From Gnetum montanum (Eukaryota > Streptophyta > Gnetopsida > Gnetales > Gnetaceae), in assembly GCA_015680685.1 (NCBI GenBank), contig MNCI01038350.1, forward strand, positions 162,430-188,577: DNA of 26,148 bases. The letters are read 5' to 3'. The notes beneath the pieces were generated by a model. That model made no database searches and was not told where the DNA came from. It saw nothing but the letters and a program-made list of their open reading frames with translations. Both the position numbers and the translations under genes were made by a program. Positions 8,387 to 18,534 of this stretch are shown here, one piece after another. The stretch's first letter is position 1; the number at the start of each line of letters is the position of its first letter.

Positions 8387-8940
8387 CATGACCTTTTATG
8401 AAAATAAAGTTTAGGTTAAGATTCATGAGAAAGTGAGAAGTGATAATGGAAGGATAAAAAGAAGAAGAATATCAAGGAAGAAGATAAGTATGTAAAAGAA
8501 TGTAGTCTTTAAATAAGTAGACTCCATTAAACAAAAGATGTAAAACCATTTGTATGCTTATAATTCTCAATATCTAATCAATTATGAAAATTGAGATGAT
8601 GGAGAAGTTTATTAGTTTTTAAAAGAATAATAAGTATTATAGGAGACATATCCAATCCTTATAACACAGGATTCAATTTATTAACAAAGAATTAAAGATT
8701 CTTGTTGTGCTATTTGTATCTTGATCTAGTCTCTTAAAGGAGAAGAGAATTTCATCCAAAATTTTGTGATGGGAAAGAAGACTGATGCTTAAAAAGAACT
8801 ATTTCATAAGTAGCTAAGCTAAGTTAGGAGTGGCTTAGCTAAGTATAAAGAATTTAGTGTAGTTAAAATTTAAAAGGGACTTAAAGAATCATAGTAGACA
8901 AAGAGGAGTTAAGTTAAAGATTCATCATCTTAGCCTTGTC
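8387..8940. other. AT-rich flank F, second part
   Basis: Removing the solo LTR and one ACAAT makes this continuous with the DNA before 7599, and it has the same AT-rich, Lys/Arg-rich plus-strand reading with many stops. A 9-bp inverted repeat, TAGCTAAGC (8811-8819) and GCTTAGCTA (8833-8841), lies near its end. It stops where the RT/RNase H remnant of element B begins abruptly at about 8940. Confidence 0.5.
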
Positions 8941-9840
8941 TTCATGATGTGAAAAGGCTTGGACCAATCTAGAGCTTGAAGGATTGGTGCTTCAATTAGT
9001 TTTTGCTTTAGAGTTTCAAATTCCTTTTTGCATGACTCCATCCATTCAAAAAGTGCATCCTTCTTAGGAAGTTCCACTAGCGGTTTTGCTATCTTTGAAA
9101 AATTCTCTATAAATCTACAATAATATCCTATATGGCCCAAAATTTATCTAACTTATTTTATTGTCTATGGCCTCTAAGTGATATTTTATATGATCTATAT
9201 TTTCTTAGGATCTACCTCAACGTCTTTTTGAGAGATTTTGTATCCTAACACTATGTCCTCTTGGACCATGAGATGGCTTTTCTACCAATTAAGCTTAAGA
9301 TTAGTTTTCACACATATTTTTAGTACTTGATCTAATCGATCTAGTGCTTACTTGAATTTTAGCTTATATGTTGAAAAATCATCCATGAACACTTCAACAA
9401 CATTTCCAATCTATTTTTGGAAGATACTGGACACAAGTCTCTCAGACATAGCAAGCACATTGCAAAGACCAAATGGCATATGTTTGTATGAAAATGTTCC
9501 CCATGGACAAGTGAATGTTGTTTTATCCTTGTCTTTAGGTGAAATGCAAATATAATTGTATCTGCTAAATCTATTTGAAATTTGAAGTACTCTATCTTGC
9601 AATGATATCTAGGACATGGTTAACAAATGGCAATGGAAAATTATCCTTGCATGTAGTAGCATTCAACAATCAAAAATCAATGCATACTCACCACTTGCCC
9701 TCCTACTTTGGAATGATGACTAAAGGATTGGCCCATTCACTATCCACAATAGGATAGATGAATCCTACCTTCAGTTACTTTTCCAACTCCTACTTGACTA
9801 CTTCTTTTAGTCTTGAACTAAGCCTTCTCTAAGGTTGGCA
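8937..9840 (-). pseudogene. pol: Reverse transcriptase of element B, broken, with the start of RNase H
   Basis: On the minus strand, near 9750-9590, conserved RT text is broken by stops: YPIVDSEWANPLVIIPK, then CIDF and NATTCKDNFPLPF. From 9602 the frame continues with ISPKDKDKTTFTCPWGTF and MPFGLCN, the hallmark of Ty3/gypsy RT just before the active site. The segment between about 9410 and 9200, where the MDD active-site motif should be, is badly scrambled. At 9140-8940 the thumb/connection reads YYCRFIENFSKIAKPL and ends at PFHIM, where RNase H should follow. The closest relatives by pattern are Athila-type elements. No function can remain. Confidence 0.8.
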
Positions 9841-10360
9841 TCATGGTTTCACTACTAGATCAGTATAGATTAGATGTTAGCATATTCATAGATCAATGTT
9901 GGTGATCTCATCATAAGACCACATGAATGTCATTAGCCACTTGTTAAATTCTTCTAGTAACTTTTGATTTTGTTCTTTTTTTTAAGTTAGCATTAATTAG
10001 TACTAGCTTCATATTTTTCAAAAAAGCATATTCTAATGTTGCCGGTAGGGCTTTTAATTCCTTTGTTTTTGGTTCCATAGTGTCTGGAATCCCTAATCAT
10101 CCCTAGTTTGTTTCTTCTTCCTAACTAATACATGGGTAGTAGTGTCTTTTCCTTAAATATTCTTCGGCCTCTTCTAAGTAGGCACTAACAATTTGATCTA
10201 TTGGTTCCATGTATTTGTTGGATTCAGTTTCTTCATCGATGATCAACCATTGGGTGCCCTCTTATTATGTGGTTGTTGCATACAAACATTTTTGCATACA
10301 TATTTCTTCTATACATTTATTTCATGCCTTGGTATTTTTTCATTTGATGGCTCATATTTG

Positions 10361-10640
10361 CTACACATAATTGCACCCATTATCTTTGTATGTGATCCAT
10401 GGAACTCTACATCTTTGTATGATACCAACTTCATCTTCCTTGGAAATCTCCAAGGACAAGCCATGAATACCAAGCTTAGCATCGATAGTGCTAAGATAAG
10501 CTCTTCCCATAATTATTGGAAATTCTCCCTTATTTTTACCAACAATAATTACTAGAAAATCTACAAAGTAAGACCAGCCACTAATGGTGGTGATCACATC
10601 ATCCACTTTTCCTAGTGGAACTATGATCAACTAATTTGCA
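10361..10640 (-). pseudogene. Protease region of element B
   Basis: An 89-codon minus-strand frame reads PLGKVDDVITTISG, then FVDFLVIIVG, then EFPIIMGRAYLSTIDAKLG. This matches the second half of the Athila-type aspartic protease (…VEDVLVKV…FPVDFVVLD…PLILGRPFLAT…). The upstream active-site segment (DLGAS type) would lie at about 10640-10760 and is not clearly readable. The plus-strand frame covering the same DNA is a shadow. Confidence 0.7.
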
Positions 10641-11029
10641 AGCTCTAACTAGATCTTACTCTTCTTTAATGGTGGTAGATTCTAGGTCTGATACATGTCT
10701 TGTGAGATTAGATTTACTCATAACCTAGAATCAAGTAGAACCTTGCATGGTTTCTACACATCTAAAGGTAAACTAAGAGACTTCCTGGAATAGTTCACTT
10801 TTATGAAAATGCTCCTACCTTTATCTAATGAGTGATTATTTGGGTAAGCATGATAGTTGTAACATTTTTAGTTAATGAATATGGATGCTTGATGTGCTAA
10901 AGAGGATTAGAAGTAGATGGGTGGTAGTAGATGCATTCCCCATCTATATAACCTTCTCAAGGCTCATTCAAAGGAATAGTCGTTTCTTAGTTTGTGGTTC
11001 ACATGTGATCACCTCTTCTTACATATTAA

Positions 11030-12700
11030 CCTCCCTTGTTGTACTTTGCTATCATGGTTGTGATGATATTTTACCCTATATGAAAGGAGGTGGTACTAGT
11101 GGTAAAGGATTTGGATGTTGGTTTGAAGAATGAGCTACTCCTGGATGCATATATAAGGTTGGATCTATCCTTGGTGGTGTTGTTCTGTGGTACTCTATCA
11201 AATAGTATTATGGAGTTTGGAAAATAGCATTGCCAAGAGAAATTTGATGTTGCACAAAGTATCCATATGGATCTGGCTATCAATATAGATATTGTTGGCA
11301 TGGTGGTGGCATGGCTCATGATTCAGGTTGTTACCACAACTGATAATATTGCTCTTGTGGTTGTAGTAAAGCTCCACTAGGAGAGTACATGGGTTGGAAG
11401 TTTTGATTATAGTTAACTTGAGGGTAAGGTAACCTTTTGGTCATTTTTTCTTGACAAATCTAGGGTTAAGTGCATATGCCCCTATTTCTTGTAAGTGTGG
11501 AATTACTAGACAACATCCCTTGGGATGTTTGTATTAGCATATAGCACATCCTTTCTCATCTTTGGAGCTTGTTTCTGAACACTCAACCACTAAGGTCACT
11601 TTGCCCTTTTGTCCAAAATCTTTGTTCTTTTCTTATCTTTTCCTTTTTCAAAGGCTTACTCTATTCACTCCTATACAATCTTCAAGGTTGTTGTACATCT
11701 CTCATCAACTGAGTTCCAAAGCTTCTCTACCTATATTTCTATATCATTGATAGATTTTTGGATAGGTAGAGTTTCCTTCTGAATTACCTAATCCAAGGTT
11801 TCTTCTTCCTATGTGTCACAAACTCTTGCATCCCTTTTTATAATAGATGGATATCCATTATATTCTTTTGCTAATTCTCTTTTTCTTAACTCACCTTCCT
11901 TTTTCTCCACTTGGTCAATCAATCTTTGTATTTGATGGGCAGTCATTTTAGATAATCAACCTTGGGCATAAACCCCAAGGGTCTCTTTGGTCTTATTCTA
12001 TAACTCATCAACAATGTTCCTTAGCTATTTCCATTAATAGAATCCATGGCTTGCACATTTGTGCAATAGTGAGTAATACCTGCTCATTGCTCCATTGAGT
12101 GATTTATGAGTTCTTTACTTTCATCCTTGGATCTATTTCCTTAGATTAGATACCCATGAATAAGTTTGATATTTTTCATGGAAGATCTCCAGCATAGTAT
12201 TCCATCTCTTGATTGATTCTAGTTTGAGTGATTTGTGTCAACTCTCAGCTTCTTTGACAAGTGTCCATGGGAACAACTTCAACTTCTACATGACTTTTAA
12301 TATTTTTTAGGACACAAGCATCATGTAATGATTGAAGGTGATGTTGTAGATTAGCAATCTAGACATGTTGTTCATGTCAAGCCATTTGATACAGTTGTTC
12401 CTTACATGCCTAGTTGATATATGTATAGCTTCATGGATGTTGATCATGCTACAGGTTGTCATCATGGGTTCATCATTGTGATTAGGTTCATGTGATTTGT
12501 TGTAGCAGTGCCCCATTCTATGCTCATACCTTTCTTGATCCTCTCTTTGATACTTGTATCTTCTTTGTTCATAGTCTTCATCTTCTATATTAGAGTGCCT
12601 TGGATGATGGTCATGACGATCATAAGTCATTCTTTCCTCCCTATCATGGTCTAGATACCTTTATCTTCTTTTGTCAGAGTCCATGGATGATCTTGATGAT
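11030..12700 (-). pseudogene. gag: gag of element B, decayed
   Basis: Domains in order on the minus strand: an Arg/His/Tyr-rich, acidic-basic N-terminal stretch (12630-12490, open for 107 codons with the less convincing remainder); a capsid stretch at about 12290-12090 with FPWTLVKEAESWHKSL followed by RWNTMLEIFHEKY, the W..L..F..KY layout of retrotransposon gag; a degraded zinc knuckle at 11548-11513 (CAIC, then HPKGC, interrupted by a stop); and a Pro/Gln/Tyr-rich linker (11430-11040). Frames change several times. The DNA between protease and gag (10640-11030) is decayed linker with no readable motif. Confidence 0.7.
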
Positions 12701-13494
12701 GTGAATGAGGTATTAAAAGAATATGTCGACTTGTCCTCCTTTGATGAATCTACTACTCCTTCTTATGATGTTTAGTAGAAACGGTTGGCCTTAAGTTCTT
12801 CCTATACTTGGAGTCTGTTTCCTCCCTTCATGGTACCTCTACTAAATGGAATGTAGTTGGACTTTGATAGGTTTCTCAAATGTAATGATAGGTATTTTTG
12901 AAGACTCTTCATGATTCTTATGGAGATATTCTATATTAAACACATTAGCATCAAGTTCTTCCAAGATAATGGAAGTGTTAACCTACCTCCCTTTGTTGTG
13001 TACATGCTTGATTTCCATGGCAGCATCTCTCCTCATTTGCTCCTTCATGGGCTCACAAGGCCTTGTCATGTGCTTAGTCACATGATACCCTTCCTAGATT
13101 TGATTTAGATTCATTCTTGTTAAGGTAGTTTGGAGCATGTTAAGTGTTGCATAATCTAGAGGTAGGACTATGTTGCCTTGTATGTCTATCCACCTCTTTT
13201 GATTGTCCTAATGAAAGATGAAAGTAAAATCTAGATGATAAGAATTAGTATGAGCATATGTGATTCTTATTTGCATTAGCATCCCTCATTCTTCTTCATC
13301 ATTGATTTTGTCATTGTCTCTCTATGGTTCATTGGTAGATGTTGATTAATCATTTTTTAAAGCCATGTTATTATTTTCAAATGTTTAGTTAAATGTGCTT
13401 AATTATTTGGAATTATTAAAAGGATATGAATTTGACTTTGGATTTTTGATGCAATGATCTTTAGAAAATAAATTACTTAGCATACATTGACTAG
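12700..13494 (-). other. Leader and gag N-terminus region of element B
   Basis: This lies between the primer-binding site and the readable gag. Short Asp/Ser-rich minus-strand frames are present, but I cannot fix a start codon. No other gene, RNA or repeat is visible. Confidence 0.4.
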
Positions 13495-13512
13495 TCCCTG
13501 ACAATGGCACTA
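13495..13512 (-). other. Primer-binding site of element B (tRNA-Asp type)
   Basis: On the minus strand, one base after the LTR end CATCA, it reads TAGTGCCATTGTCAGGGA. The tRNA-Asp complement used by Athila-type elements is, from memory, TGGCGCCGTTGCCGGGGA; all five differences are G-to-A or C-to-T. Confidence 0.75.
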
Positions 13513-13513
13513 A

Positions 13514-14335
13514 TGATGAGTAGTGGAGGAATCCAACACCTAACCATACAAGTCACAAGTGTTCACGCACTACCAGATCATAATCTATGGATAATGAAAT
13601 GTTAATATGCTAGTAATTGGTTTATGTCCAAGACCATTATCTTCCCACATGAAGCTAGTGTAGTCTATGTGTATGGTTTAGCTCACTATGAGATATATGA
13701 TATCTGATGTTTTTTGGCCATCATTACTCCTAGCAAACATGATAAAAATAGAAATGGTTTCTAAATCTAGGTAAAATAAGTAAACCAATCTATTCTAGCC
13801 TATGGTGATCTGCATCTATTCTTGATCTTCTATACACACATTGGGCTTTGGGTAACTACTAGTAAAATACCAAGTATACTGCTATTAAGCATACCAAGTG
13901 ATAGCACTACTAGGTTACTAAGCAATTACACTTAAGTACTCAATATTAGTCATACTCATTCCACTTAACAATAACAATAATAGTAAAGTGAATGAAATAG
14001 TAAAATATCAACTAGGAAAATAGTAAACATTATGCTAATTCAAAATAAGAAACTAGGAGACTACTACAATAGTGAGAAATAGCTCAATCTTTCTTTTTGT
14101 TCATACTTATGCCCAAGTACAACATATTCAAATAAAGAAACCATGCACTAAGTCACACTACACTACAGTCATTCACATTTCTAAGTGCTTGACTATGAAA
14201 ACAAACTAAAAGAGTTCTGTTACTATGGAATGAAAACTTATGCAAAGCCATGCACCTAAGTGTTATATTTATAGGTTGCACACATCCTGCAAAATCATAT
14301 CTACCATGATGTGACATAAGGTCGAAACAACATCA
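13514..14335 (-). mobile_element. 5' LTR of element B, minus orientation, LTR1 family
   Basis: It is 822 bp. On the minus strand it starts TGATGTTG (14335) and ends CTACTCATCA (13514). Aligned by eye with the solo LTR, it shares the TATA box (14273-14266), the block ending in CTTTATT, decayed CTTGGTA/CCTAGTAG repeats (about 13925-13860) and the terminal region with GTATGGTTAGGTGT. A TAGATATGATT string about 35 bp upstream of the TATA box looks like a decayed GATATC palindrome. U3 is about 60 bp. Almost no CpG remains. Confidence 0.75.
14266..14273 (-). promoter_or_regulatory. TATA box of element B LTR
   Basis: The minus strand reads CCTATAAATATAAC, in the same place relative to the LTR start as in LTR1 and A2. 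Confidence 0.55.
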
Positions 14336-14530
14336 AGAATCATATGCCTATGAATGGACTAAACCACACATGACAAAGCTACCACTAGCTGAAGTGGGAA
14401 GATAGTGAACTATGATCAAGACATAACAATCTAGATACCACAACTAGTCCTATCCATGAAATTCAATTGGATCATGCATGAACACTTGTGATTCATATGG
14501 TTAGGTGTAGGAGGTACCCATTTTCCATCA
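14336..14530 (+). mobile_element. 3' end of a plus-strand LTR (C), LTR1 family, interrupted by element B
   Basis: These 195 bp align with the last ~190 bp of the solo LTR from their first bases: AATCATATGCCT, GTGGGAAGATAG, AATTGGATC, then CATATGGTTAGGTGTAGGAGGTACCC, ending CCATCA at 14530. The rest of this LTR should lie beyond the lost left end of element B. The next base starts a spacer plus primer-binding site, so this was the 5' LTR of a plus-strand element. Confidence 0.7.
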
Positions 14531-14531
14531 T

Positions 14532-14549
14532 TGGTACCATTGACAGAGA
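14532..14549 (+). other. Primer-binding site of element C (tRNA-Asp type)
   Basis: TGGTACCATTGACAGAGA starts one base after the LTR end. Compared with TGGCGCCGTTGCCGGGGA, five of the six differences are transitions of the deamination type and one is C to A. It points right, opposite to the site of element B. Confidence 0.7.
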
Positions 14550-14856
14550 TGGTGCTAGCTATCTAGATTAGTTATATTATACATGATTAGTGTAAAGGTA
14601 TTAATGATTAATCTTTTAAAAAAATTTAAAATTTGAAGTCACACATGTTAAACAATGTCTTCTTCATATAGGACAAAGTATGATGAGAACACTCATAGGA
14701 GAAATGATAGTTTCTAAACTGAAGAGAATTGGAGTGAACAATCTCAGGAAAGGATTTCACATGTTCATTTACACCCTTATTACATGTAAGGACTACATTC
14801 AACTGGTACATACAATTCTAGAGGAGATGAAGTAAGTCCTAGATCAAGGAGGCCCT
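14550..14856 (+). other. Internal leader remnant of element C
   Basis: These ~300 bp of AT-rich DNA lie between the primer-binding site of C and the insertion of element D. I see no gene. The minus-strand frame at 14626-14811 has no recognisable content. The remainder of C would be expected to the right of element D, outside the window. Confidence 0.45.
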
Positions 14857-15452
14857 TGATGAGCCAAGAAAAATTTGGTGCTAGATACCTTTAAAATTTA
14901 TTTTTCTTTCGTTATAGAGAAGTCACCTTGTCTGTGACTGACCCACAAGTTGTATCTATGGAGGAACCATTTAAAAAGTCAAAGAATCATCAAGATAATA
15001 AATGGTTATAATTGAATCTAAACAAATTCCACACTTATGCATATCACTCATTATGTAAACTTATGAACCTTTATCCTAACCTCTAATCACAAGTTCAAAA
15101 ATAAAAAGTTTATAATTGAATCAAATTAAATTCAAACTTACAAGAATGGATGATGATGAGAATTACAAGGGGAACTTTAACTAATCTTATCATTCTGCCT
15201 TGCTATTTCTACAATGTAGCAACCTCAATAGCCTGAAAATGGACTCTAATGGTCTTCAATTGCCACAAAGCTCAACAAATCCTCACATAATAATTTTTCA
15301 AGGGAAAATTGGGCTTCAATTTGATGTGGATTTGCTTGGGTGTCAATCTTGGTGCACACCTTGGATGCATGTTGGATTCACTCAAGTTGTACAAAATAAA
15401 ATGCTTTAAAAAAATGTTCAATCAATGTCCCTTATGTTACAATTTGAAGTCT

Positions 15453-15460
15453 TATTTATA
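15453..15460 (-). promoter_or_regulatory. TATA box of element D, 3' LTR copy
   Basis: The minus strand reads AGTATAAATAAGACTTC. The same block is at 24984-24977 in the other LTR, and it resembles the TATAAATAAGA block of the LTR1 family. Confidence 0.55.
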
Positions 15461-15763
15461 CTTCATAAATTATAAAAATAACTATTTTAATAATAGGTTA
15501 CATATAAACCAATCTACAAGAATTGGCATAATTGCCAAGTTTAGCATCTTTGATTTCTTGGATTGGCATAGGATTTGGTTGGAGTAGCAAAAGAGGTAAT
15601 GATGATACTCCACATGTTCACCATCCATGTTGTTGATGAGACCATTACTACGAATGTGCCACTGGAGAAACCCATGTTAACATTTCCAACAACTTTGATA
15701 AACCCACATTAACATCGATAGCAACTTCCACATCAATCCTAGAGCACCTCATCATCATAGCCA

Positions 15764-16300
15764 GTGGCATCATCGACCATGCATCCTACAAAGGCAATTG
15801 CAATGATTATGTTGATGACATTCATGAATTTGAATATGGAAGACATCAAAAGAGCTCTAGCATTGGCGATGCTACCTATTGCTACTACTGCCATGTGGTC
15901 CTACCATTGTCGCTGTCATGGGCCTGCTGCCTACTATCACATAGTCTTGCTATCATCGTCACATGTCGTTGTTATTACCCTGATCATGTCGTGCATTATT
16001 ATCTTTATTCCTTGCCGCAACCACCTTCACCACACCTTACGTAGCCTATGCCACTACCACTGCCATGTACACTTTGTTGCTACTCTTATGCACCACACAT
16101 TTGCCATCACTACCCTTGCCCGCACATGCAACAATGAAACCCTTTCTCCTGTTGCTAATCCACCTCATGCCACACACTATATCTTGGCTGCTGCTGCGTT
16201 AGCCTTATTCTTACTTAGCCTCACTACTACCACTACCACATTTGTTGTGCTTACCATCACCATCATCATTTCTCTTGCCATAGTTTCACCCTTGCTGTAG
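15764..16300 (+). other. Antisense open frame in the GC-richer part of LTR D, left copy
   Basis: A 178-codon frame starting GTG, on the strand opposite to the element. Its homologue in the other LTR is at 25271. The product is His/Thr/Ala/Leu-rich because the DNA is built from CAC, TAC, CTG and ATG-like triplets. I see no domain, and it is probably a by-product of simple-sequence composition. In the element's own sense it lies in U3, upstream of the TATA box. Confidence 0.25.
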
Positions 16301-16574
16301 CTGAAAACCCTTGATCTGTTGCACTCTATTGTTGCTACATCTTTCTATCACTACCGTGGTTGCTACTAGTGTTGTGTTCTATTATTTCCTACACTACCCA
16401 GGCCACCACTACTATACTAATCTACCTTGCCCACGTTGCTCGTGCTCTATGCCTTTCTGTAGCTATCGTTGCCTATGTGTTGTGCTAGCCCTACCATTAC
16501 CTGCCCTGGCCACTGTGTCCAGCACAAGAGTGCCACCACAAGCATTGCTGGTTCTTATTCACTACCACTGGTGT

Positions 16575-16640
16575 ATATAATATATATATAATATGATAAC
16601 ATATAATATATTATAATATAGTTTATATAATATAATCTNA
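16575..16640. repeat. AT-only low-complexity tract in LTR D, left copy
   Basis: A run of TATA/ATAATA motifs can fold on itself. It matches 26108-26148 in the other LTR and contains the unresolved base at 16639. Confidence 0.8.
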
Positions 16641-17271
16641 CTTACAACTTACATAAACAAATAAAATAACCATTAAATAAATAATTAAATATATGAAATA
16701 TATAATGAAATTAATTAAAATGCATAAATTTGATAAAAATATTTATTAAAAACTGAACCAATTTTTGGGGTTCAACATAACCCTCAACTAGCCTATGGCC
16801 AATGCCTGATCATAAAGGTGAAAAAAACATTAATAGATGCATAAAATTATTTATTTTAAGATATGTATTTTAAGCTAACACATTAATAATATATAGACAT
16901 AAAATAAAAATTAAAATTTTCATGAAGCAAATGTTTATTTAATAATTATTTATTAAGTATGTATATATGATTATTCCTCTTTTGATGATAAATTCTTATT
17001 CTTAGATATGAGCCCACATATAACTCGGTTAGGAAGGGCCTAACTAGGATTACTTGGGCTTAACATCACCTCAGTAGGTCTACTTTATTAGGTGTAAGAA
17101 TGTCTTATAAAGTTAAGGTTTAAACTTTTCCTATGATTTAAGGATCTAAGATGCATTACTTACATCTAACTCATTCCCTAACTTGTTCTCGGTTTAGCTT
17201 CCAATTTGGTTATACCCTACTATCACATCCTTTATTACTTGGTTATCCTTCCCCTCCCCTTCTCCCCAACA

Positions 17272-17287
17272 CCCCCCTCCCCAAAAG
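17272..17287 (-). other. Polypurine tract of element D
   Basis: The plus strand is CCCCCCCTCCCCAAAA-like, which is TTTTGGGGAGGGGGG on the minus strand, directly before the proposed LTR start TGTTGGGG. This is the expected place for second-strand priming. The pyrimidine richness continues into the LTR (17247-17267), so the exact junction could shift. Confidence 0.6.
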
Positions 17288-18534
17288 AAAAAAAGCTAAG
17301 GTATGTAACATACATAGGTTAATTAGCAAAGATAAATAATTAAAAGGATATACCGAAAGCAAGAATTACCCTAAGTTTTATATATCTAGAGTAAGAAGAA
17401 ACCAAAGGAAATGGGTGAATGAGTGTTGGTATCCATCATTGGCTACCATAGTAGGCATCTCAACCACTAATGCCTATGGAAGACATAATGGAAAACACAA
17501 AGAAAACTTATGCACAAAAGTATCACTAGTAAAAGGGATGACCTTATAAAAAAATGAGATGATAACTCAACAAAAATGAAAAAGAGAAATATCAAAAGTT
17601 AAAAATGAGGTAAACATAAAAGAAAACAACAATACAAGAAGTACAAAACCAAAACAAAGAAAAAAAATAGTCTAAAAAATACAAAGAAACATACAAAAAG
17701 TAATGAAATAATGAAGTAAAAGGAATGATTAGAAATCAAGATGTTCATTAAGATACCAACTGTGAATGAGTGACTCCTTTTCTTCCAATGTTATAGCCTA
17801 GTTCTAAGGTAGTGGCATCAAGAGTAGATTGATAATTGGTGCCTAACCCTTAAACACTCTACAGAAGGGGGTTCTTATGGGATGCTTGAAATTGTGAGCT
17901 TAGAGCATCATCCCAACTATAAGGTTCTTGTGGAAGTGGGGCTCAGATCATAATTGAAGATTCTTGTTGGGTCATTTTTTTTATTTCTTGCATTTTATCT
18001 TGTCTATTTGCAATCTTTTTTTTTCATCATTTTTTCTCTTTGTCATCATTTTTTCTTCTTTTTTTTTCTTTTTTCTTTTTCTACTAAAAATTCAATATTT
18101 GACCAACTTCAATCATGAAGTTCTTGTGGAAGCTAATTTTATTTTGTAAGGGTTGCTCACATGGCTTAATATCGAAAGATGCCTTTTACTACCAAAGAAA
18201 CTAGGTCCAATATAACACACCCTTTCCACCTTAGTGACTCATCCAAGTAAGTATTTAATAGAAATCAAATACTAATAAGCATTACTCAAAACTAAGTATG
18301 TAGCTACCTTAACTTATTAACAATGTACTTAAAGAATATTTTTTTAAAACAATGAAATTTATCATGTGTAAGACACTTATTATTCTAAGGCTCATCCTTA
18401 GTTGGATTTTGGGTTTAAACCTACCTATTTCAAGGTAGGAGGAGTTGGCCTTCTCCTTTCCATTCCAAACATGATGCTACTGAACTCTTTATAGTCCCAA
18501 CACATAATAGAATGTCCTATTAACCTCTACATTT
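17288..18534 (-). other. Stretch between pol and the 3' LTR of element D, with a decayed small frame
   Basis: It is mostly AT-rich, with A-rich and T-rich runs (17560-17720, 17975-18080). At about 18130-17745 the minus strand reads as one frame with four or five stops: a Lys/Arg/Glu-rich part (VEKEKRKKKRRKNDDK), then MTQQESSIMI, PLPQEPYSWDDALSSQFQ and LDATTLELGYNIG. I do not recognise it. Athila elements often carry an extra region here, sometimes env-like, but no signal peptide or membrane segment is visible. The rest shows nothing. Confidence 0.35.

Larger units (their letters stand above)
8940..14335 (-). mobile_element. Element B: truncated Athila-like Ty3/gypsy element, minus strand
   Basis: Read on the minus strand it has a 5' LTR (14335 to 13514), a primer-binding site, gag, protease, reverse transcriptase and the first residues of RNase H. 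Integrase, the rest of RNase H, the polypurine tract and the 3' LTR are missing. The break at about 8940 falls inside what should be the first RNase H motif, after PFHIM. The LTR belongs to the same family as LTR1 and A2. The coding parts carry many stops and frame changes, so it is long dead. Its LTR sits inside another LTR (C, 14336-14530), which shows it inserted into an older element. Confidence 0.75.
14857..17271 (-). mobile_element. 3' LTR of element D
   Basis: On the plus strand it begins TGATGAGCCAAG, the counterpart of TGACGAGCCAAG at 24387. The right boundary is placed at CCAACA (17266-17271), because a pure pyrimidine tract follows and the minus-strand LTR then starts TGTTGGGG; this boundary is less certain. 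Length is about 2.4 kb. Parts shared with the right LTR: the TATA box (minus, 15460-15453), a GC-richer CAC/TAC/CTG-rich segment (about 15750-16570) and an AT-only stretch (16575-16640). The n is at 16639. Confidence 0.75.

Noticed and set aside
8811-8841. 9-bp inverted repeat as a terminator or small transposon end
   Set aside because: Too short, no flanking duplication, and not associated with a gene.
10193-10555. 120-codon plus-strand frame
   Set aside because: It lies antisense to the protease remnant of element B, whose minus-strand reading has recognisable family motifs; the plus reading has none.
12911-13108. 65-codon plus-strand frame
   Set aside because: Opposite to the gag leader of element B and without recognisable content.
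17964-18149. Phe/Leu-rich plus-strand frame resembling a membrane protein
   Set aside because: Produced by T-rich simple sequence; the minus strand carries a Lys/Arg-rich reading in the same place.
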